64,000 bases of DNA from Antedon bifida (GCA_963402885.1 OY727099.1:8606001-8670000), one strand, 5' to 3'. Shown: positions 21,977-34,949, counted from the stretch's first letter. Notes: generated by a model not told the origin, from the letters alone. A program made the numbers and translations.

Positions 21977-23656
21977 TTATTTTTTTTTATTCATTTCATC
22001 ATTCATAGCTGGGATAAGACCATCTCTAAACGCAATGTCAAGAAGCTCCTGACTACTTTCAACTTTGGGATGTTGTCTTCCAGCCCAAATCAAGAAGTGT
22101 CTAAACTCAAACCAGTCAATCATGCCATCTTGGTCCATATCCATAGCTTTCAAGCCTTGTTGGCTGTCTTCGCAGCGATAGCAACCAAAGTACGGCGCCA
22201 TAAAGCCATTATAGAAATGGTCAAAGGTCAGTTGGTTGTCTACCTTGCTGCCACCTCTTCCGTCCCATTCATCCCAAGATTCCTTAATCTCATCTATGAG
22301 TGTGTTGATGAATGAAGAGTTCTTGGTACCCTCTGCAATGACGTCAGCCATCTCTTTTGTCAACGTCCCACCAGCTTGATCAAACAACATGGCAAGTCCT
22401 ACTTTACTGTTATATTCTTCCTTTCTGCCATCTGAAGCATTTTTCAACATCTGCTCCTTCATCTTTCCTGCCATTTCAAGAGTAAATTGTGGATCTTCAC
22501 CAAACACATCTTTTAGTTTCATCAGTACCATATCTGCATTCGCCATGTTTGTAATTCTAACTTCCTGTTTCATTCCAAAGAATTCGGCCATATTGAATCC
22601 ACCCTGGGCTGTGGGATCTGAGAAAATGAATCCAAACACCAAGTCAGTTGCCCTTTCACCGTAGATTGGTTGCTTAGGATTTGGCTTTTTACCACCAGTG
22701 GCAGCTTTGGTGACCCTGATAGCTGCTTTTCTGAGATATTTGCAGTTGTATTGCTTCAAGACTTTTGTGTTTCCAAGTCTGATCAGATTCAAGATGGCAG
22801 TACAAGTATCGGCATGGCCAAGTGCAGCGCCCTCTATGCATAAGCCTGCCCACACACCTGTAGCTCCTGATGCAAGGACTTCCAGGTTAGCTGCATGCAT
22901 TAATCCCCACTGCTCGTGCTGGTGGAACAAAAGTTGTCCATCTTTCCATCCACATCTTTTCATCTCTTTCTTGATAGCAAGTGTCCAAGCTCCTAGCTGC
23001 TCTGGCAGTACTGCACCAAGATCTTCAAATGCTAAACCAAGAATTCTTTCTTCCTTAGGAAGACTGGAGAGATAGTTGACAACATGTCTGACACGTTCAG
23101 GATACTTCATCATGGTTGTGGACAAATCTCTAAAGTTGAGCAAAATCAGTGAATCTTTGGAAATATTTGCTCGAATCCAGTCAATCTTTTCTTTCAAATA
23201 CTTGCAAACTTCATCCATGTTCATCTTATTATAATCAATCTTATAATACATCAGATCAAACTCAATTAACACGTTCTTTATGCCAAACTCTTTACATTTC
23301 AACATTCCAATTGGGATGTCAGGCTGCGGAACTTTATCAACAATCTTCTCCCACAGTTCTGAGAAGGCAAATGCCTTGGACAGGTCTTCACCCTGTGCAA
23401 TAAGTTCCTTCAAGAACAGATCTCCAATTCTTGTCTGATGGTTGAAAGATTCCACGATGAAGTACTTGAACCCACATTTCTTAATTTCTTCATAGATTGC
23501 TCGCTTGTTCTCGATAGTGTGCGCCTTTAGAGTACCTACGGTTGTCTCTCGCAAAGAGATGTCGAGAACAAACAGTTCCAAGTTCTTCAATCTCTCTTTG
23601 TCCTTGTTAACTGCGGACATTTTCTTTTCAATGTCGGAGTAAAATGGTAAACTCAT
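21977..23656 (-). CDS. HMGL-like (DRE-TIM metallolyase) / EF-hand fusion protein, copy 2
   Basis: Intact single-exon frame of 559 residues, closely similar to copy 1 along its whole length. The barrel signature reads LDISLRETT (Asp32, Arg36, Glu37), with Ile where the other copies have Asn right after the metal-binding Asp. His245 and His247 form the HxH. The canonical EF loop DMDQDGMIDWFE is at 506-517, preceded by the degenerate hand around DEWDGRGGS. The ATG lies six bases downstream of a strong acceptor (TTATTTTTCAG, AG at 23664-23663), so translation starts at the top of the second exon. The tail (MNDEMNKKK) is shared with copies 3 and 4. Expected to be an active cytosolic protein if the family fold is right; its substrate is not known. 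Confidence 0.93.
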   Translation of the reverse strand: MSLPFYSDIEKKMSAVNKDKERLKNLELFVLDISLRETTVGTLKAHTIENKRAIYEEIKKCGFKYFIVESFNHQTRIGDLFLKELIAQGEDLSKAFAFSELWEKIVDKVPQPDIPIGMLKCKEFGIKNVLIEFDLMYYKIDYNKMNMDEVCKYLKEKIDWIRANISKDSLILLNFRDLSTTMMKYPERVRHVVNYLSSLPKEERILGLAFEDLGAVLPEQLGAWTLAIKKEMKRCGWKDGQLLFHQHEQWGLMHAANLEVLASGATGVWAGLCIEGAALGHADTCTAILNLIRLGNTKVLKQYNCKYLRKAAIRVTKAATGGKKPNPKQPIYGERATDLVFGFIFSDPTAQGGFNMAEFFGMKQEVRITNMANADMVLMKLKDVFGEDPQFTLEMAGKMKEQMLKNASDGRKEEYNSKVGLAMLFDQAGGTLTKEMADVIAEGTKNSSFINTLIDEIKESWDEWDGRGGSKVDNQLTFDHFYNGFMAPYFGCYRCEDSQQGLKAMDMDQDGMIDWFEFRHFLIWAGRQHPKVESSQELLDIAFRDGLIPAMNDEMNKKK

Positions 23657-24878
23657 GGTTGACTGAAAAATAAAATATAAAGTCCATAATTTTTATTTTA
23701 ATAAAACATGCATGTGCTTTAAGAGCAGGTGAAGTGTCCCTCACCCTTTTTTTTTTATAAAACCATAATTAAAAATGCAAGTCAGTGAAATTAATTTGTA
23801 AGTTCAGCCTATTGCAATTTTCTATGACTTTGGAATAAAAAAAATCTACAGATTTGAATTGTTGAGATAATAAAAATGCAATTATCACTTTCTCGGATTT
23901 GTGGTTGTCATTAATTTTATTTTCCATAAGTATACAACAGCTATTTATATAAATAAAATGACAATGTGTGAAAAGAGATCAAAAAGTAAAAATTGACAAC
24001 CTAAGCAGTAGTAAACTATTTATATATTATGTTTTTCAGTTCCAAGCTAACTGATATAGCAATATATACAATCTAAATTAATTTTGCTTCTTTTACAGGA
24101 AAAAAATTGCTCACCTTATGCATATGATTAAATTTCTGCTATAAATAAAATTATATTTATATAATAACTCAACCACTTTCAATTTTCAACTCTATTTGTC
24201 AGTTTTTTTTATTTGCTTTGTGAATGAATTAGCAATATATATAAAGGGTATTGGGAAACTTTGAAAATAATCCCATGGGCTTAAATCTCTTTCTAATTAT
24301 TGTTTTTGAGAGCAATATATTATAGTATAAATGTGGAATTGGTTTGTATATTAAACATATTTTAAGTTACTGAAGTAAGTTTTCAAAACCAAACAACTCC
24401 AAAAAGTATTTTTTTAATACCCTTTTATTTTACAAATGCAGTTATGTTGGAAATTATTAACCTGATTGCCATCAATTTTCAACTCTGTCTAACAATAGTT
24501 TGTTTTAGATTATTCTGTTATTTGAAAAGGTTAGAAATAATGTGCAGTCCTTTAGCTTTAGAACTCAAGTCTTTTCTCTACCAGTATAAAATAGCTGTTT
24601 AAAACTAATTGTGATAGAAATGATTTTAAAAGCATTGTATAATTGTTTATTAATTATTATTAAAGTAAAACACAAAATTGTCTGAAGTTTGTCTCCTTCA
24701 ATGTTTAAACTAGTTCAAATCAGTTTGCACTAGTTTGCACTAAAATAAAACTTCCCTTCTTTTTTACTTTAAATTTATCTAACTTTACTTATTCTTGACC
24801 GCTTGACTAACAAATTGTGCTAATACCAACAGAATGAACCTATGGATTCTTCCTCTCACCCCATCTTTTTAATCTTAC

Positions 24879-25000
24879 CTGTAAATAAACTGTTGTCCTA
24901 GAAGGAATATTCTTCTGAAGTGCAATTTCTTATGTTTGATGACCAAGCACCAGAGTAGAAAATTTAAAGTGGATCAATATAAATCTTGATGGATTGTGTT
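24879..25000 (-). other. Candidate non-coding first exon and promoter of copy 2
   Basis: The minus-strand sequence TTTATTTACAG|GTAAGATT gives a strong donor (GT at 24878-24877). The block is conserved at copies 3 and 4. TATAAAAG on the minus strand is at 25029-25022. This would leave a 5' UTR intron of about 1.2 kb (23665-24878). Confidence 0.5.
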
Positions 25001-25139
25001 ATAAAAAGTTGTTTTTTTTTTCTTTTATAAGCATGGTATAATAGACAGGAAATCTTCTTTAATATTTTAATGTCCATTAACCAATCAACAAGTTTCTTGG
25101 AGGTCTGTAATGTATTGTTATAGTCTGTATCAAGGCAAT

Positions 25140-25540
25140 CTTTTGTCATATTGTATAAATTTGCTTTTAAATGCTTTTAATCATCTTAGCATTGTAGTTT
25201 CTTTTTTTTCTTCCAGTAAATATATTTTAATGGAACAGGGTCGGCCATTGTTTGACCATTCTTACATAAATTCCCTTGATACTTCATTTTTTCAAGTTAA
25301 GACCCCTACTTATCCATGTAATCTTTGGTCTATATTGTGTAAATTCATTAAGTGCTTTTAATCATCTCAGCATTGTAGTTTCTTTTTTTTATTTTTTTTT
25401 TCTCGCAGTAAATATACCTTCATGGAACAGGGTCGGTGGAGCGCACCGTCTTTTGTTTGACCATTCTTTCATAAATCCTCTTGATATTTTATTTTTCCAA
25501 GTTAAGACCTCTACTTACCAAGTGACTATAAATCCTTTTA
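25140..25540. repeat. Two-unit tandem duplication of about 181 bp within the array flank
   Basis: TGCTTTTAATCATCT...AGCATTGTAGTTTC...AAATAT...ATGGAACAGGGTCGG...CATTCTT occurs twice in succession. The same pair is present at about 30350-30750; only one copy remains near 37300-37560. Confidence 0.8.
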
Positions 25541-26688
25541 ATTGCCAACCATTGTCTGCTTTTCCATAATGTGCATGTATGTACATTGTGTTTTTATTAC
25601 TATGTTAGTAAAGTATAAAATATGTATGAATACCACACGCAATAATTATATTATCATAATAATTTGATATCTTTGTATAATGTGTAATGTAAAAACGAAC
25701 GCTTAGAAATATTTTCAAATCAACCATTAAGCCGCAGACCTTTTGAAATTAGGAAGGTTGTTTTAGTTTCCACCACTCAAAGAGCAGAGTGAAATTTACT
25801 TTCTAGAAAATATTTCCATAGTAGCATCAATTAAAAACCATGAAGACTGCAAATAAAAAAGGCGCTACTGTACTTTCGCACCTAAGACTTCATGGTCACT
25901 CACCATCACCACCGCAGAGCGGGTGAATATTTTTATATTGGGCAGAGAAATTGAGCTCGAGAAATTTAGCTGTGAAAGTGTAGTAGCACCATACAAAATT
26001 GGCTAGTTTATTGATTGATATTCCAGAATTACAAGAAACATTTTGTAATACTCCTGTCCACACATTATAGTAGAGTATTATAATTTGTAAAGTTGTTTTA
26101 AATTTCAATGTAAATGGGCTAGATTTAAAATGGTATAATATGTTCAGTTTTTATACAATATTTCATATATTGTGTAATACGGGAACCCAAGTGAAATTTT
26201 CCAAATAATACTAAATTTAATATTCTTTAGATTGTATATTATGACTATATTTTGCAAATAAACAAAGTTAATATAATTGCAATTTCTGTTGGTTAACATA
26301 AAATATATGACAAAAATCAGTCAAAAATTAATAGCCATCATTTGCAGATTCAGGATCTCAAAATAATACACTTCTTAAAAGATCAACCATAAAAACTGAA
26401 TAATAATGAATATATCCTAATAATTTTGACCATTTATACAAGTGCCTATAGCCTGCCACTTTTCAATATTCAATATTGAAGTTGACCTGACATGGTTCTA
26501 CAATATCTTTATATGAAAATGGTAGAGTGGATAGAAAATATCTTGTCAATTCAATTCAAAAGCAAATACATTCATTTTTTTTTTCTCCCACTTTATTTTT
26601 CCAACAAACATATTTCTTTTATTAGTACTACAGTGACCTCATGGAATAAATCACATTGATTAAACATTAATGTTTTGATTGTGTGTTT

Positions 26689-26714
26689 AATAATAATAAT
26701 AATAATAATAATAA
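26689..26714. repeat. (AAT)n microsatellite
   Basis: An uninterrupted run of AAT triplets. The homologous position in the next unit (31858-31880) also carries an AAT run of different length. Confidence 0.9.
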
Positions 26715-27115
26715 TGTGAAGATTAATCACTACAAATGCAAACAACATTTAATTGTGCTTTACACAAAAATAAACCACATCACCAAAAGCAAAATTAATT
26801 TAACTTTAATACCTCTATTAATTATTTAGTCACTACAAATGCAAACAAAATCATTGTGCGTTACACAAAAATAAACCACTTAAGCACTATAAATGAATTT
26901 AACTTATTCCTCTATTACTGTAACTATTTAGTTACTACAGATGCAAAGAAGTCAAACTGTTGCTTAGGAACTTCTATTAGAAAACCATTTATAATCAATC
27001 AATAAAATAAATTTTATTCCATCAAAATTAAACATTAGGTTAAAGTACATCATCAGAAGTTATGGAAATGGGAACTCAAAATAAGCTAAATCCCAATTAA
27101 TAGTCATGTTTTCCC

Positions 27116-28790
27116 TTATTTTTTTTTGTTCATTTCATCATTCATAGCTGGGATAAGACCATCTCTAAACGCGACATCTAGCAGCTCCTGACTTGTTTTA
27201 ACTCCAGGATGTTGTCTTCCAGCCCAAATCAAGAAGTGCCTGAACTCAAACCAGTCAATCATGCCATCTTGGTCCATATCCATAGCTCTCAAGCCTTGTT
27301 GGCTGTCTTCGCAGCGATAGCATCCAAAGTATGGCGCCATAAAACCATTATAGAAATGGTCAAAGGTCAGTTGGTTATCTACCTTACTTCTACCTCTGCC
27401 GTCCCATTCAAGATTCCTTAATTTCATCTATGAGGGTGTTGATGAAGGAAGAGTTCCTGGTACCCTCTGCAATGACGTCAGCCATCTCTTTTGTCAACTT
27501 TCCACCAGCTTGATCAAACAACATGGCAAGTCCTACTTTACTGTTATATTCTTCCTTTCTGCCATCTGAAACATTTTTCAACATCTGATCTTTCATCTTT
27601 CCTGCCATTTCAAGTGTAAATTGTGGATCTTCACCAAACACATCTTTTAGTTTCATCAGTACCATATCTGCATTCGCCATGTTTGAAATTCAAACTTCTT
27701 GTTTCATTCCAAAGAATTCAGCCATGTTAAATCCACCCTGTGCTGTAGGATCTGAGAAAATGAATCCGAACACCAAGTCAGTGGCCCTTTCACCGTAGAT
27801 TGGTTGCTTGGGATTTGGCTTTTTACCACCAGTGGCAGCTTTGGTGACTCTGATAGCTGCTTTTCTAAGATATTTGCAGTTGTATTGTTTCAAGACTTTT
27901 GTGTTTCCAAGTCTGATCAGGTTCAAAATGGCAGTACAAGTATCGGCATGGCCAAGTGCAGCGCCCTCTATGCATAAGCCTGCCCACATGCCTGTAGCAC
28001 CTGATGCAAGGACTTCCAGGTTAGCTGAATGCATTAAACCCCACTGCTCGTGCTGGTGGAACAAAAGTTGTCCATCATTCCATCCACACCTTTCCATCTC
28101 TCTCTTGATAGCAAGTGTCCAAGCTCCTAGCTGCTCTGGCAGTACTGCACCAAGATCTTCATATGCTAAACCCAGGATTCGTTCTTTTTTAGGAAGACTG
28201 GAGAGATAGTTGACAACATGTCTGACACGTTCAGGATACTTCATCATGGTTGTGGACAAATCTCTAAAGTTGACAAAAATCAGTGAATCTTTGGAAATAT
28301 TTGCTCGAATCCAGTCGATCTTTTCTTTGAAATACTTGCAAACTTCATCCATGTTCATCTTATTATAATCAATCTTATAATACATCAGGTCAAACTCAAT
28401 GAACACGTTCTTTATGCCAAACTCTTTACATTTCAACATTCCAATTGGGATGTCAGGCTGAGGAACTTTATCAACAATCTTCTCCCACAGTTCTGAGAAG
28501 GCAAATGCATTGGATAAGTCTTCACCTTTGGCAATAAGTTCCTTCAAGAACAGATCTCCAATTCTTGTCTGATGGTTGAAAGATTCCACGATGAAGTACT
28601 TGAACCCACATTTCTTAATTTCTTCATAGATTGCCCGCTTGTTCTCGATAGTGTGCGCCTTTAGAGTAGCTACGGTTGTCTCTCGCAAAGAGTTGTCGAG
28701 AACAAACAGTTCCATGTTCTTCAATCTCTCTTTGTCCTTGTTAACTGCGGACATTTTCTTTTCAATGTCGGAGTAAAATGGTAAACTCAT
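27116..28790 (-). pseudogene. HMGL-like/EF-hand fusion gene, copy 3, disabled
   Basis: Nearly identical to copy 4 over the full length, with 1675 bp against 1680. Two lesions break it. An Arg codon CGA in the stretch KQEVRISNM has become TGA (27690-27692), a CpG-type transition. Five bases are missing in the Trp-Asp-Glu region (junction 27410/27411), shifting the frame before both EF-hands. The barrel-coding half, including LDNSLRETT and HQHEQWG, is still open, so a truncated barrel of about 365 residues could be made. The splice acceptor before the ATG, the candidate first exon and TATAAAAG are all intact. The loss looks very recent, although an assembly error could mimic it. Confidence 0.88.
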
Positions 28791-30034
28791 GGTTGACTGA
28801 AAAATAAAACATTTAATAAAATATATAAAGTCCATAATTTTTATTTTAATAAAATGTGCTTGCGCTTTAAGAGCAGGTGAAGTGGTTTTAGAATAAACAA
28901 AATCTGCAGATTTGAATTGTTGAGATAATAAAAATGCAATTATCACTTTCTTGGATTAATTTTCTTTTCCACACATTATAATATTTAAAGTACAACAGCT
29001 ATTTATATAAATAAAATGACAATGTGTGAAAAGAGGTCAAAATAAGTAAAAATTGATTTGAATTGAATTGAAGCATTGACCAACAAATGATGACAAGTAA
29101 ACTAAAAGCTATAATGACATTTTACAATTGCAAGCTAACTGATATAGCAATATATAAAATCTAAATTAATTAATTAATAGCTTCTTTTACAGGAAAAAAA
29201 CTTTACCTTAGGTTTCTTTCCAACTTGATCTTTTGGCTGACATTTTCTAAACATTTCTGCTCACCTGCCTATGATTAAATTTCTGCTATAAATAAAATTG
29301 TATATATTATATATCAATTAATTAATAACTCAACTACCTTCAATTTTCAACTCTATTTGTTTTAAAAGGTCAATTATTTTTTATTTGCTCTGTGGATGAA
29401 TTAGCAATATTATAAAAAGGGTGTTGTGAAACTTTGAAAATAATCCCATGGGCTTAAATCCTTTGTTTTTGAGAGAAATATATTGTAGTATAAATGTGGC
29501 ATTGGTTTGTATATTAAACATATTTACAAAAGTAAGTTTTCAAAACCAAACAATTCCAAAGATTATTTTTTTAATACCCTTTTATTTTACAAATGCAGTT
29601 ATGTTGGAAATTATTAACCTGACTGCTATCAATTTTCAACTCTGTCTAACAATAGTTTGTTTTAAATTATTATTCTGTTATTTGAAAAGGGTAATTAGAA
29701 ATAATGTGCAGTCCTTTATATTAGCTTTAGAATTCTTCTCTTCTTTTAAAAAGTCTTTTCTCTACCTAGTAAAAAATAGCTGTTTAAAACTAATTGTGAT
29801 GGAATGATTTTAAAAGCATTGTATAATTGTTTAATTATTATTAAAGTAAAACACAAACTTGTCTGAAGTTTGTCTCCTTCAATGTTTAAACTAGTTCAAA
29901 CCAGTTTGCACTATATCAAAACTTAACATCCCTTCTCTTTGACTTTAAATGTATCCAACTTTACTTATTCTTGACTGATTGACCAACAAATTGTGCTAAT
30001 ACCAATACCTCTCACCCCATCTTTTAAATCTTAC

Positions 30035-30170
30035 CTGTAAATAAACTGTTGTCCAAGAAGGAATATTCTTCTAAAGTGCAATTCCTTATGTTGGAGCACC
30101 GAGCACCAGAGTAGATTACTTTCACTGTTGCTTAAAAATAAAATGGATCAATATAAATATTGATGGATTG
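30035..30170 (-). other. Candidate non-coding first exon and promoter of copy 3
   Basis: Same TTTACAG|GTAAGATT donor block as copy 2 (GT at 30034-30033). TATAAAAG is at 30202-30195 on the minus strand. The 5' UTR intron would be about 1.2 kb. Confidence 0.45.
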
Positions 30171-32342
30171 TGTAATAAAAAGTTGTTTTGTTAACTTTTA
30201 TAAGCATGGTATAATAGTTACTTTTCAATTTGACACAACAGTTAGAAATCTTCTTTAATATTTTAATGACTATGTCCATTAACCAATCAACGAGTCTCTT
30301 GGAGGTCTGTAATTTATTGTTATAGCCTGTATCAAGGCAATCTTTGGTCATATTGTATAAATTTGTTTTTAATCATTTTAGCATTGTAGTTTCTTCTTTC
30401 TTTTTTTTTCTTTTGGACCGTAAATATACTTTAATGGGACAGGTTCAGCAGAGCGCACCCTTTTTTGTTTGACCATTCTTTCATAAATTCCCTTGATATT
30501 TCATTTTTCTAAGTTAAGAACTCTACTTACATATCCAGGCAATCTTTGGTCATATTGTGTAAATTCAATGAGTGCTTTTAATCATCTCAGCATTGTAGTT
30601 TCTTCTTTTTATTTTTTTTTTCTCGCAGTAAATATACCTTTATGGAACAGGGTCGGAGCGCACCCTCTTTTGTTTGACCATTCTTTCATAAATCCTGTTG
30701 ATATTTTATTTTTCAGTTCAGACATCTATTTACCAAGTGACTTATAAATCCTTTTAATTTCCAACCATTTTCTGCTTTTCCATAATGTGCATGTATGTAC
30801 ATATTGTGTTTTTATTACTAGGTTAGTAAAGTATAAAATATGTATGAATACCACACGCAATAATTATATTATCATAATGATTTGATATTTTTGTATAATG
30901 TGTAATGTAAAAACGAACGAACGCTTAGAAATATTTGCAAATCAACCATTAAGCCGCAGACCTTTTGAAATTAGGAAGGTTGTTTTACAAGTTTTTAAAG
31001 TCTTTTGCATCTAACTGAGCCTAAGACTTCACGCTCACTCACCATCACAGCCGTGCAGCGGGTGAATATTTTTAAAATTGGGCATTAAAGCTCGAGAAAT
31101 TTAGGTGCGAAAGTGTAGTAGCACCATACAAAATCGGCTAGTTTATTGATTGATATTCCAGAATCACAAGAAACATTTTGTATTCCTTCAGTCCACACTG
31201 TATAATCGAGTATTATAATTAAGTTGTCTTAAATTAAATGGACTAGATGCCTCTAAAGTTGAATTGAATAAAAAGGAAAGAAAAGGATATAATATAACAT
31301 ATGTTCAGTTTTTATACAATATTTCATTTATTGTGTAATACGGTAACCCAAGTGAAATTTTCCAAATAATAATAAATTTAATATTCTTTAGCTTTTATAT
31401 TATGACTATATTTTGTAAATAAACAAAGTTAATATAATTGCAATCTCTGTTAGGTTAACATAAAATATATGACAAAAAAAATCAGTCAAAAATGAATTGC
31501 CATCATTGGCGGATTCAGGATTTCAAATTAATACACTTCTTAAAAGATCAACCATAAAAACTGAATAATAATGAATATATCCTAATTTGACCATTTAAAT
31601 ACAAGCGCCTATAGCCTGCCACGTTTCGATATTCAATATTGAAGTTGGCTGACATGGTTCTACAATATCTTTATATGAAAATGGTAGAGTGGATAGAAAA
31701 TATGTTGTCAATTCAATTCAAAAGCAAATACATTCAGTTTGTTTTTCTCCCACTTTATTTTTCCAACAAACATATTTCTTTTATTAGTACTACATTAATT
31801 AGTGACCTCATGAAATAAATCACATTGATTAAACATTAATGTTTTGATTGTGCATTTAATAATAATAATAATAATAATAAGATTAACAAATAACTAAACT
31901 GAAAAGGGGCTAAAAAATTAACTACATCTCTATACTAATTATAAATGAATTTAATCACTACAAATGCAAACAACATTTAATTGTGCTTTAGACAAAAATA
32001 AACCACATCACCAAAAGCAAAATGAATTAACTTTAATACCTCTATTAATTATTTAGTCACTACAAATGCAAACAAAATCATTGTGCGTTACACAAAAATA
32101 AACCACTTAAGCACTATAAATGAATTTAACTTATTCCTCTATTACCGTAACTATTTAGTTACTACAGATGCAAAGAAATCAAACTGTTGCTTAGGAACTT
32201 CTATTAGAAAACCATTTATAATCAATCAATAAAATACATTTTATTCCATCAAAATTAAACATTAGGTTAAAGTACATCATCAGAAGTTATGGAAATGGGA
32301 ACTCAAAATAAGCTAAATCCCAATTAATAGTCATGTTTTCCC

Positions 32343-34022
32343 TTATTTTTTTTTGTTCATTTCATCATTCATAGCTGGGATAAGACCATCTCTAAACGCG
32401 ACATCTAGCAGCTCCTGACTTGTTTTAACTCTAGGATTTTGTCTGCCAGCCCAAATCAAGAAGTGCCTGAACTCAAACCAGTCAATCATGCCATCTTGGT
32501 CCATATCCATAGCTCTCAAGCCTTGTTGGCTGTCTTCGCAGCGATAGCATCCAAAGTATGGCGCCATAAAACCATTATAGAAATGGTCAAAGGTCAGTTG
32601 GTTATCTACCTTACTTCTACCTCTGCCGTCCCATTCATCCCAAGATTCCTTAATTTCATCTATGAGGGTGTTGATGAAGGAAGAGTTCCTGGTACCCTCT
32701 GCAATGACGTCAGCCATCTCTTTTGTCAACTTTCCACCAGCTTGATCAAACAACATGGCAAGTCCTACTTTACTGTTATATTCTTCCTTTCTGCCATCTG
32801 AAACATTTTTCAACATCTGATCTTTCATCTTTCCTGCCATTTCAAGTGTAAATTGTGGATCTTCACCAAACACATCTTTTAGTTTCATCAGTACCATATC
32901 TGCATTCGCCATGTTTGAAATTCGAACTTCTTGTTTCATTCCAAAGAATTCAGCCATGTTAAATCCACCCTGTGCTGTAGGATCTGAGAAAATGAATCCG
33001 AACACCAAGTCAGTGGCCCTTTCACCGTAGATTGGTTGCTTGGGATTTGGCTTTTTACCACCAGTGGCAGCTTTGGTGACTCTGATAGCTGCTTTTCTAA
33101 GATATTTGCAGTTGTATTGTTTCAAGACTTTTGTGTTTCCAAGTCTGATCAGGTTCAAAATGGCAGTACAAGTATCGGCATGCCCAAGTGCAGCGCCCTC
33201 TATGCATAAGCCTGCCCACATGCCTGTAGCACCTGATGCAAGGACTTCCAGGTTAGCTGAATGCATTAAACCCCACTGCTCGTGCTGGTGGAACAAAAGT
33301 TGTCCATCATTCCATCCACACCTTTCCATCTCTCTCTTGATAGCAAGTGTCCAAGCTCCTAGCTGCTCTGGCAGTACTGCACCAAGATCTTCATATGCTA
33401 AACCCAGGATTCGTTCTTTTTTAGGAAGACTGGAGAGATAGTTGACAACATGTCTGACACGTTCAGGATACTTCATCATGGTTGTGGACAAATCTCTAAA
33501 GTTGACCAAAATCAGTGAATCTTTGGAAATATTTGCTCGAATCCAGTCGATCTTTTCTTTGAAATACTTGCAAACTTCATCCATGTTCATCTTATTATAA
33601 TCAATCTTATAATACATCAGGTCAAACTCAATGAACACGTTCTTTATGCCAAACTCTTTACATTTCAACATTCCAATTGGGATGTCAGGCTGAGGAACTT
33701 TATCAACAATCTTCTCCCACAGTTCTGAGAAGGCAAACGCATTGGATAAGTCTTCACCCTTGGCAATAAGTTCCTTCAAGAACAGATCTCCAATTCTTGT
33801 CTGATGGTTGAAAGATTCCACGATGAAGTACTTGAACCCACATTTCTTAATCTCTTCATAGATTGCTCGCTTGTTCTCGATAGTGTGTGCCTTTAAAGTA
33901 GCTACGGTCGTCTCTCGCAAAGAGTTGTCGAGAACAAACAGTTCCATGTTCTTCAATCTCTCTTTGTCCTTGTTAACTGCGGACATTTTCTTTTCAATGT
34001 CGGAGTAAAATGGTAAACTCAT
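32343..34022 (-). CDS. HMGL-like (DRE-TIM metallolyase) / EF-hand fusion protein, copy 4
   Basis: Intact 559-residue single-exon frame. The frame extends 15 codons further upstream, but that part lies beyond a splice acceptor (TTTTACAG, AG at 34030-34029), so I place the start at the MSLPFYSD methionine. It keeps LDNSLRETT, EDLGAVLPEQ, HQHEQWG and the canonical EF loop DMDQDGMIDWFE. It differs from copy 3 at very few residues, for example RQNPRVKTS for RQHPGVKTS, so the two arose from one recent duplication. The coding region looks functional, but its presumed promoter block is missing and its 5' intron is about 3.2 kb through insertion of a LINE fragment and a second repeat. Expression is therefore in doubt. 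Confidence 0.93.
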   Translation of the reverse strand: MSLPFYSDIEKKMSAVNKDKERLKNMELFVLDNSLRETTVATLKAHTIENKRAIYEEIKKCGFKYFIVESFNHQTRIGDLFLKELIAKGEDLSNAFAFSELWEKIVDKVPQPDIPIGMLKCKEFGIKNVFIEFDLMYYKIDYNKMNMDEVCKYFKEKIDWIRANISKDSLILVNFRDLSTTMMKYPERVRHVVNYLSSLPKKERILGLAYEDLGAVLPEQLGAWTLAIKREMERCGWNDGQLLFHQHEQWGLMHSANLEVLASGATGMWAGLCIEGAALGHADTCTAILNLIRLGNTKVLKQYNCKYLRKAAIRVTKAATGGKKPNPKQPIYGERATDLVFGFIFSDPTAQGGFNMAEFFGMKQEVRISNMANADMVLMKLKDVFGEDPQFTLEMAGKMKDQMLKNVSDGRKEEYNSKVGLAMLFDQAGGKLTKEMADVIAEGTRNSSFINTLIDEIKESWDEWDGRGRSKVDNQLTFDHFYNGFMAPYFGCYRCEDSQQGLRAMDMDQDGMIDWFEFRHFLIWAGRQNPRVKTSQELLDVAFRDGLIPAMNDEMNKKK

Positions 34023-34320
34023 GGTTGACTGTAAAATAAAACATTCAATAAAACATATACAGTCCATAATTTTTATTTTAATAAAATGTGCTTGTGCTTG
34101 AAGAGCAGGTAAATTGCCTATTGCAATTTTCTATGATTTTAGAATAAACAAAATCTGCAGATTTGAATTGTTGAGATAATAAAAGGCATTGATCACTTTC
34201 TTGGATTTGTCGTTAATTTTCTTTTCCACACATTAATATTTAAAGTACAACAGCTATTTATATAAATAAAATGACAACAATGTGTGAAGAGATATCAAAA
34301 TAAGTAAAAATTGATTGAAG

Positions 34321-34380
34321 CATTGACCACCTAAGAATTGACCACCTAAGCATTGACCACCTAAGCATTGACCACCTAAG
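34321..34380. repeat. 15-bp short tandem repeat, four units
   Basis: CATTGACCACCTAAG is repeated four times in the putative 5' intron of copy 4. Copies 2 and 3 have one unit or none at this place. Confidence 0.9.
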
Positions 34381-34949
34381 CAGTGGTCAACATGACAAGT
34401 AAACTAAAAGCTATAATGACATTTTACAATTGCAAGCTAACTGATATAGCAATATATAAAATCTAAATTCATTAATTAATAGCTTCTTTTACAGGAAAAA
34501 ACTTTACCTTAGGTTTCTTTTCAACTTGATCGTTTGGACGAGTTTTTCTAAACATTTCTGCTCACCACCTGTCTATGATTAAATTTCTGCTATAAAAAAA
34601 ATGATATTTATATAGATTAATAACTCAAGTACCTTCAATTTTCAACTCTACGGTATTTGTTTTAAAAAGTTGTTTTTATTTGCTTTGTGGATGAATTAGC
34701 AATATTATAAAAAGGGTATTGTGAAACTTTGAAAATAATCCCATGGACTTAAATCTCTTTTTAATTAACTATTGTTTTTGAGAGCAATATATTGTAGTAA
34801 AAATGTGGCATTGGTTTGTATATTAAACATATTTTAAGTTACTAAAATAAGTTTTCAAAACCAAACAACTCCAATGAGTATTTTTTTAATACCCTTTTAT
34901 TTTACAAATGTTGGAAATTATTAACATGACTGCCATCAATGTTTTAACT

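Noticed and set aside
27116-28946. Reading copy 3 as three separate small genes
   Set aside because: The pieces align end to end with copy 4; they are one gene broken by a stop and a 5-bp deletion.
28791-28946. N-terminal extension of copy 3 (and 34023-34067 for copy 4)
   Set aside because: The extra in-frame codons lie upstream of a conserved splice acceptor and differ from the other copies; they are intronic.
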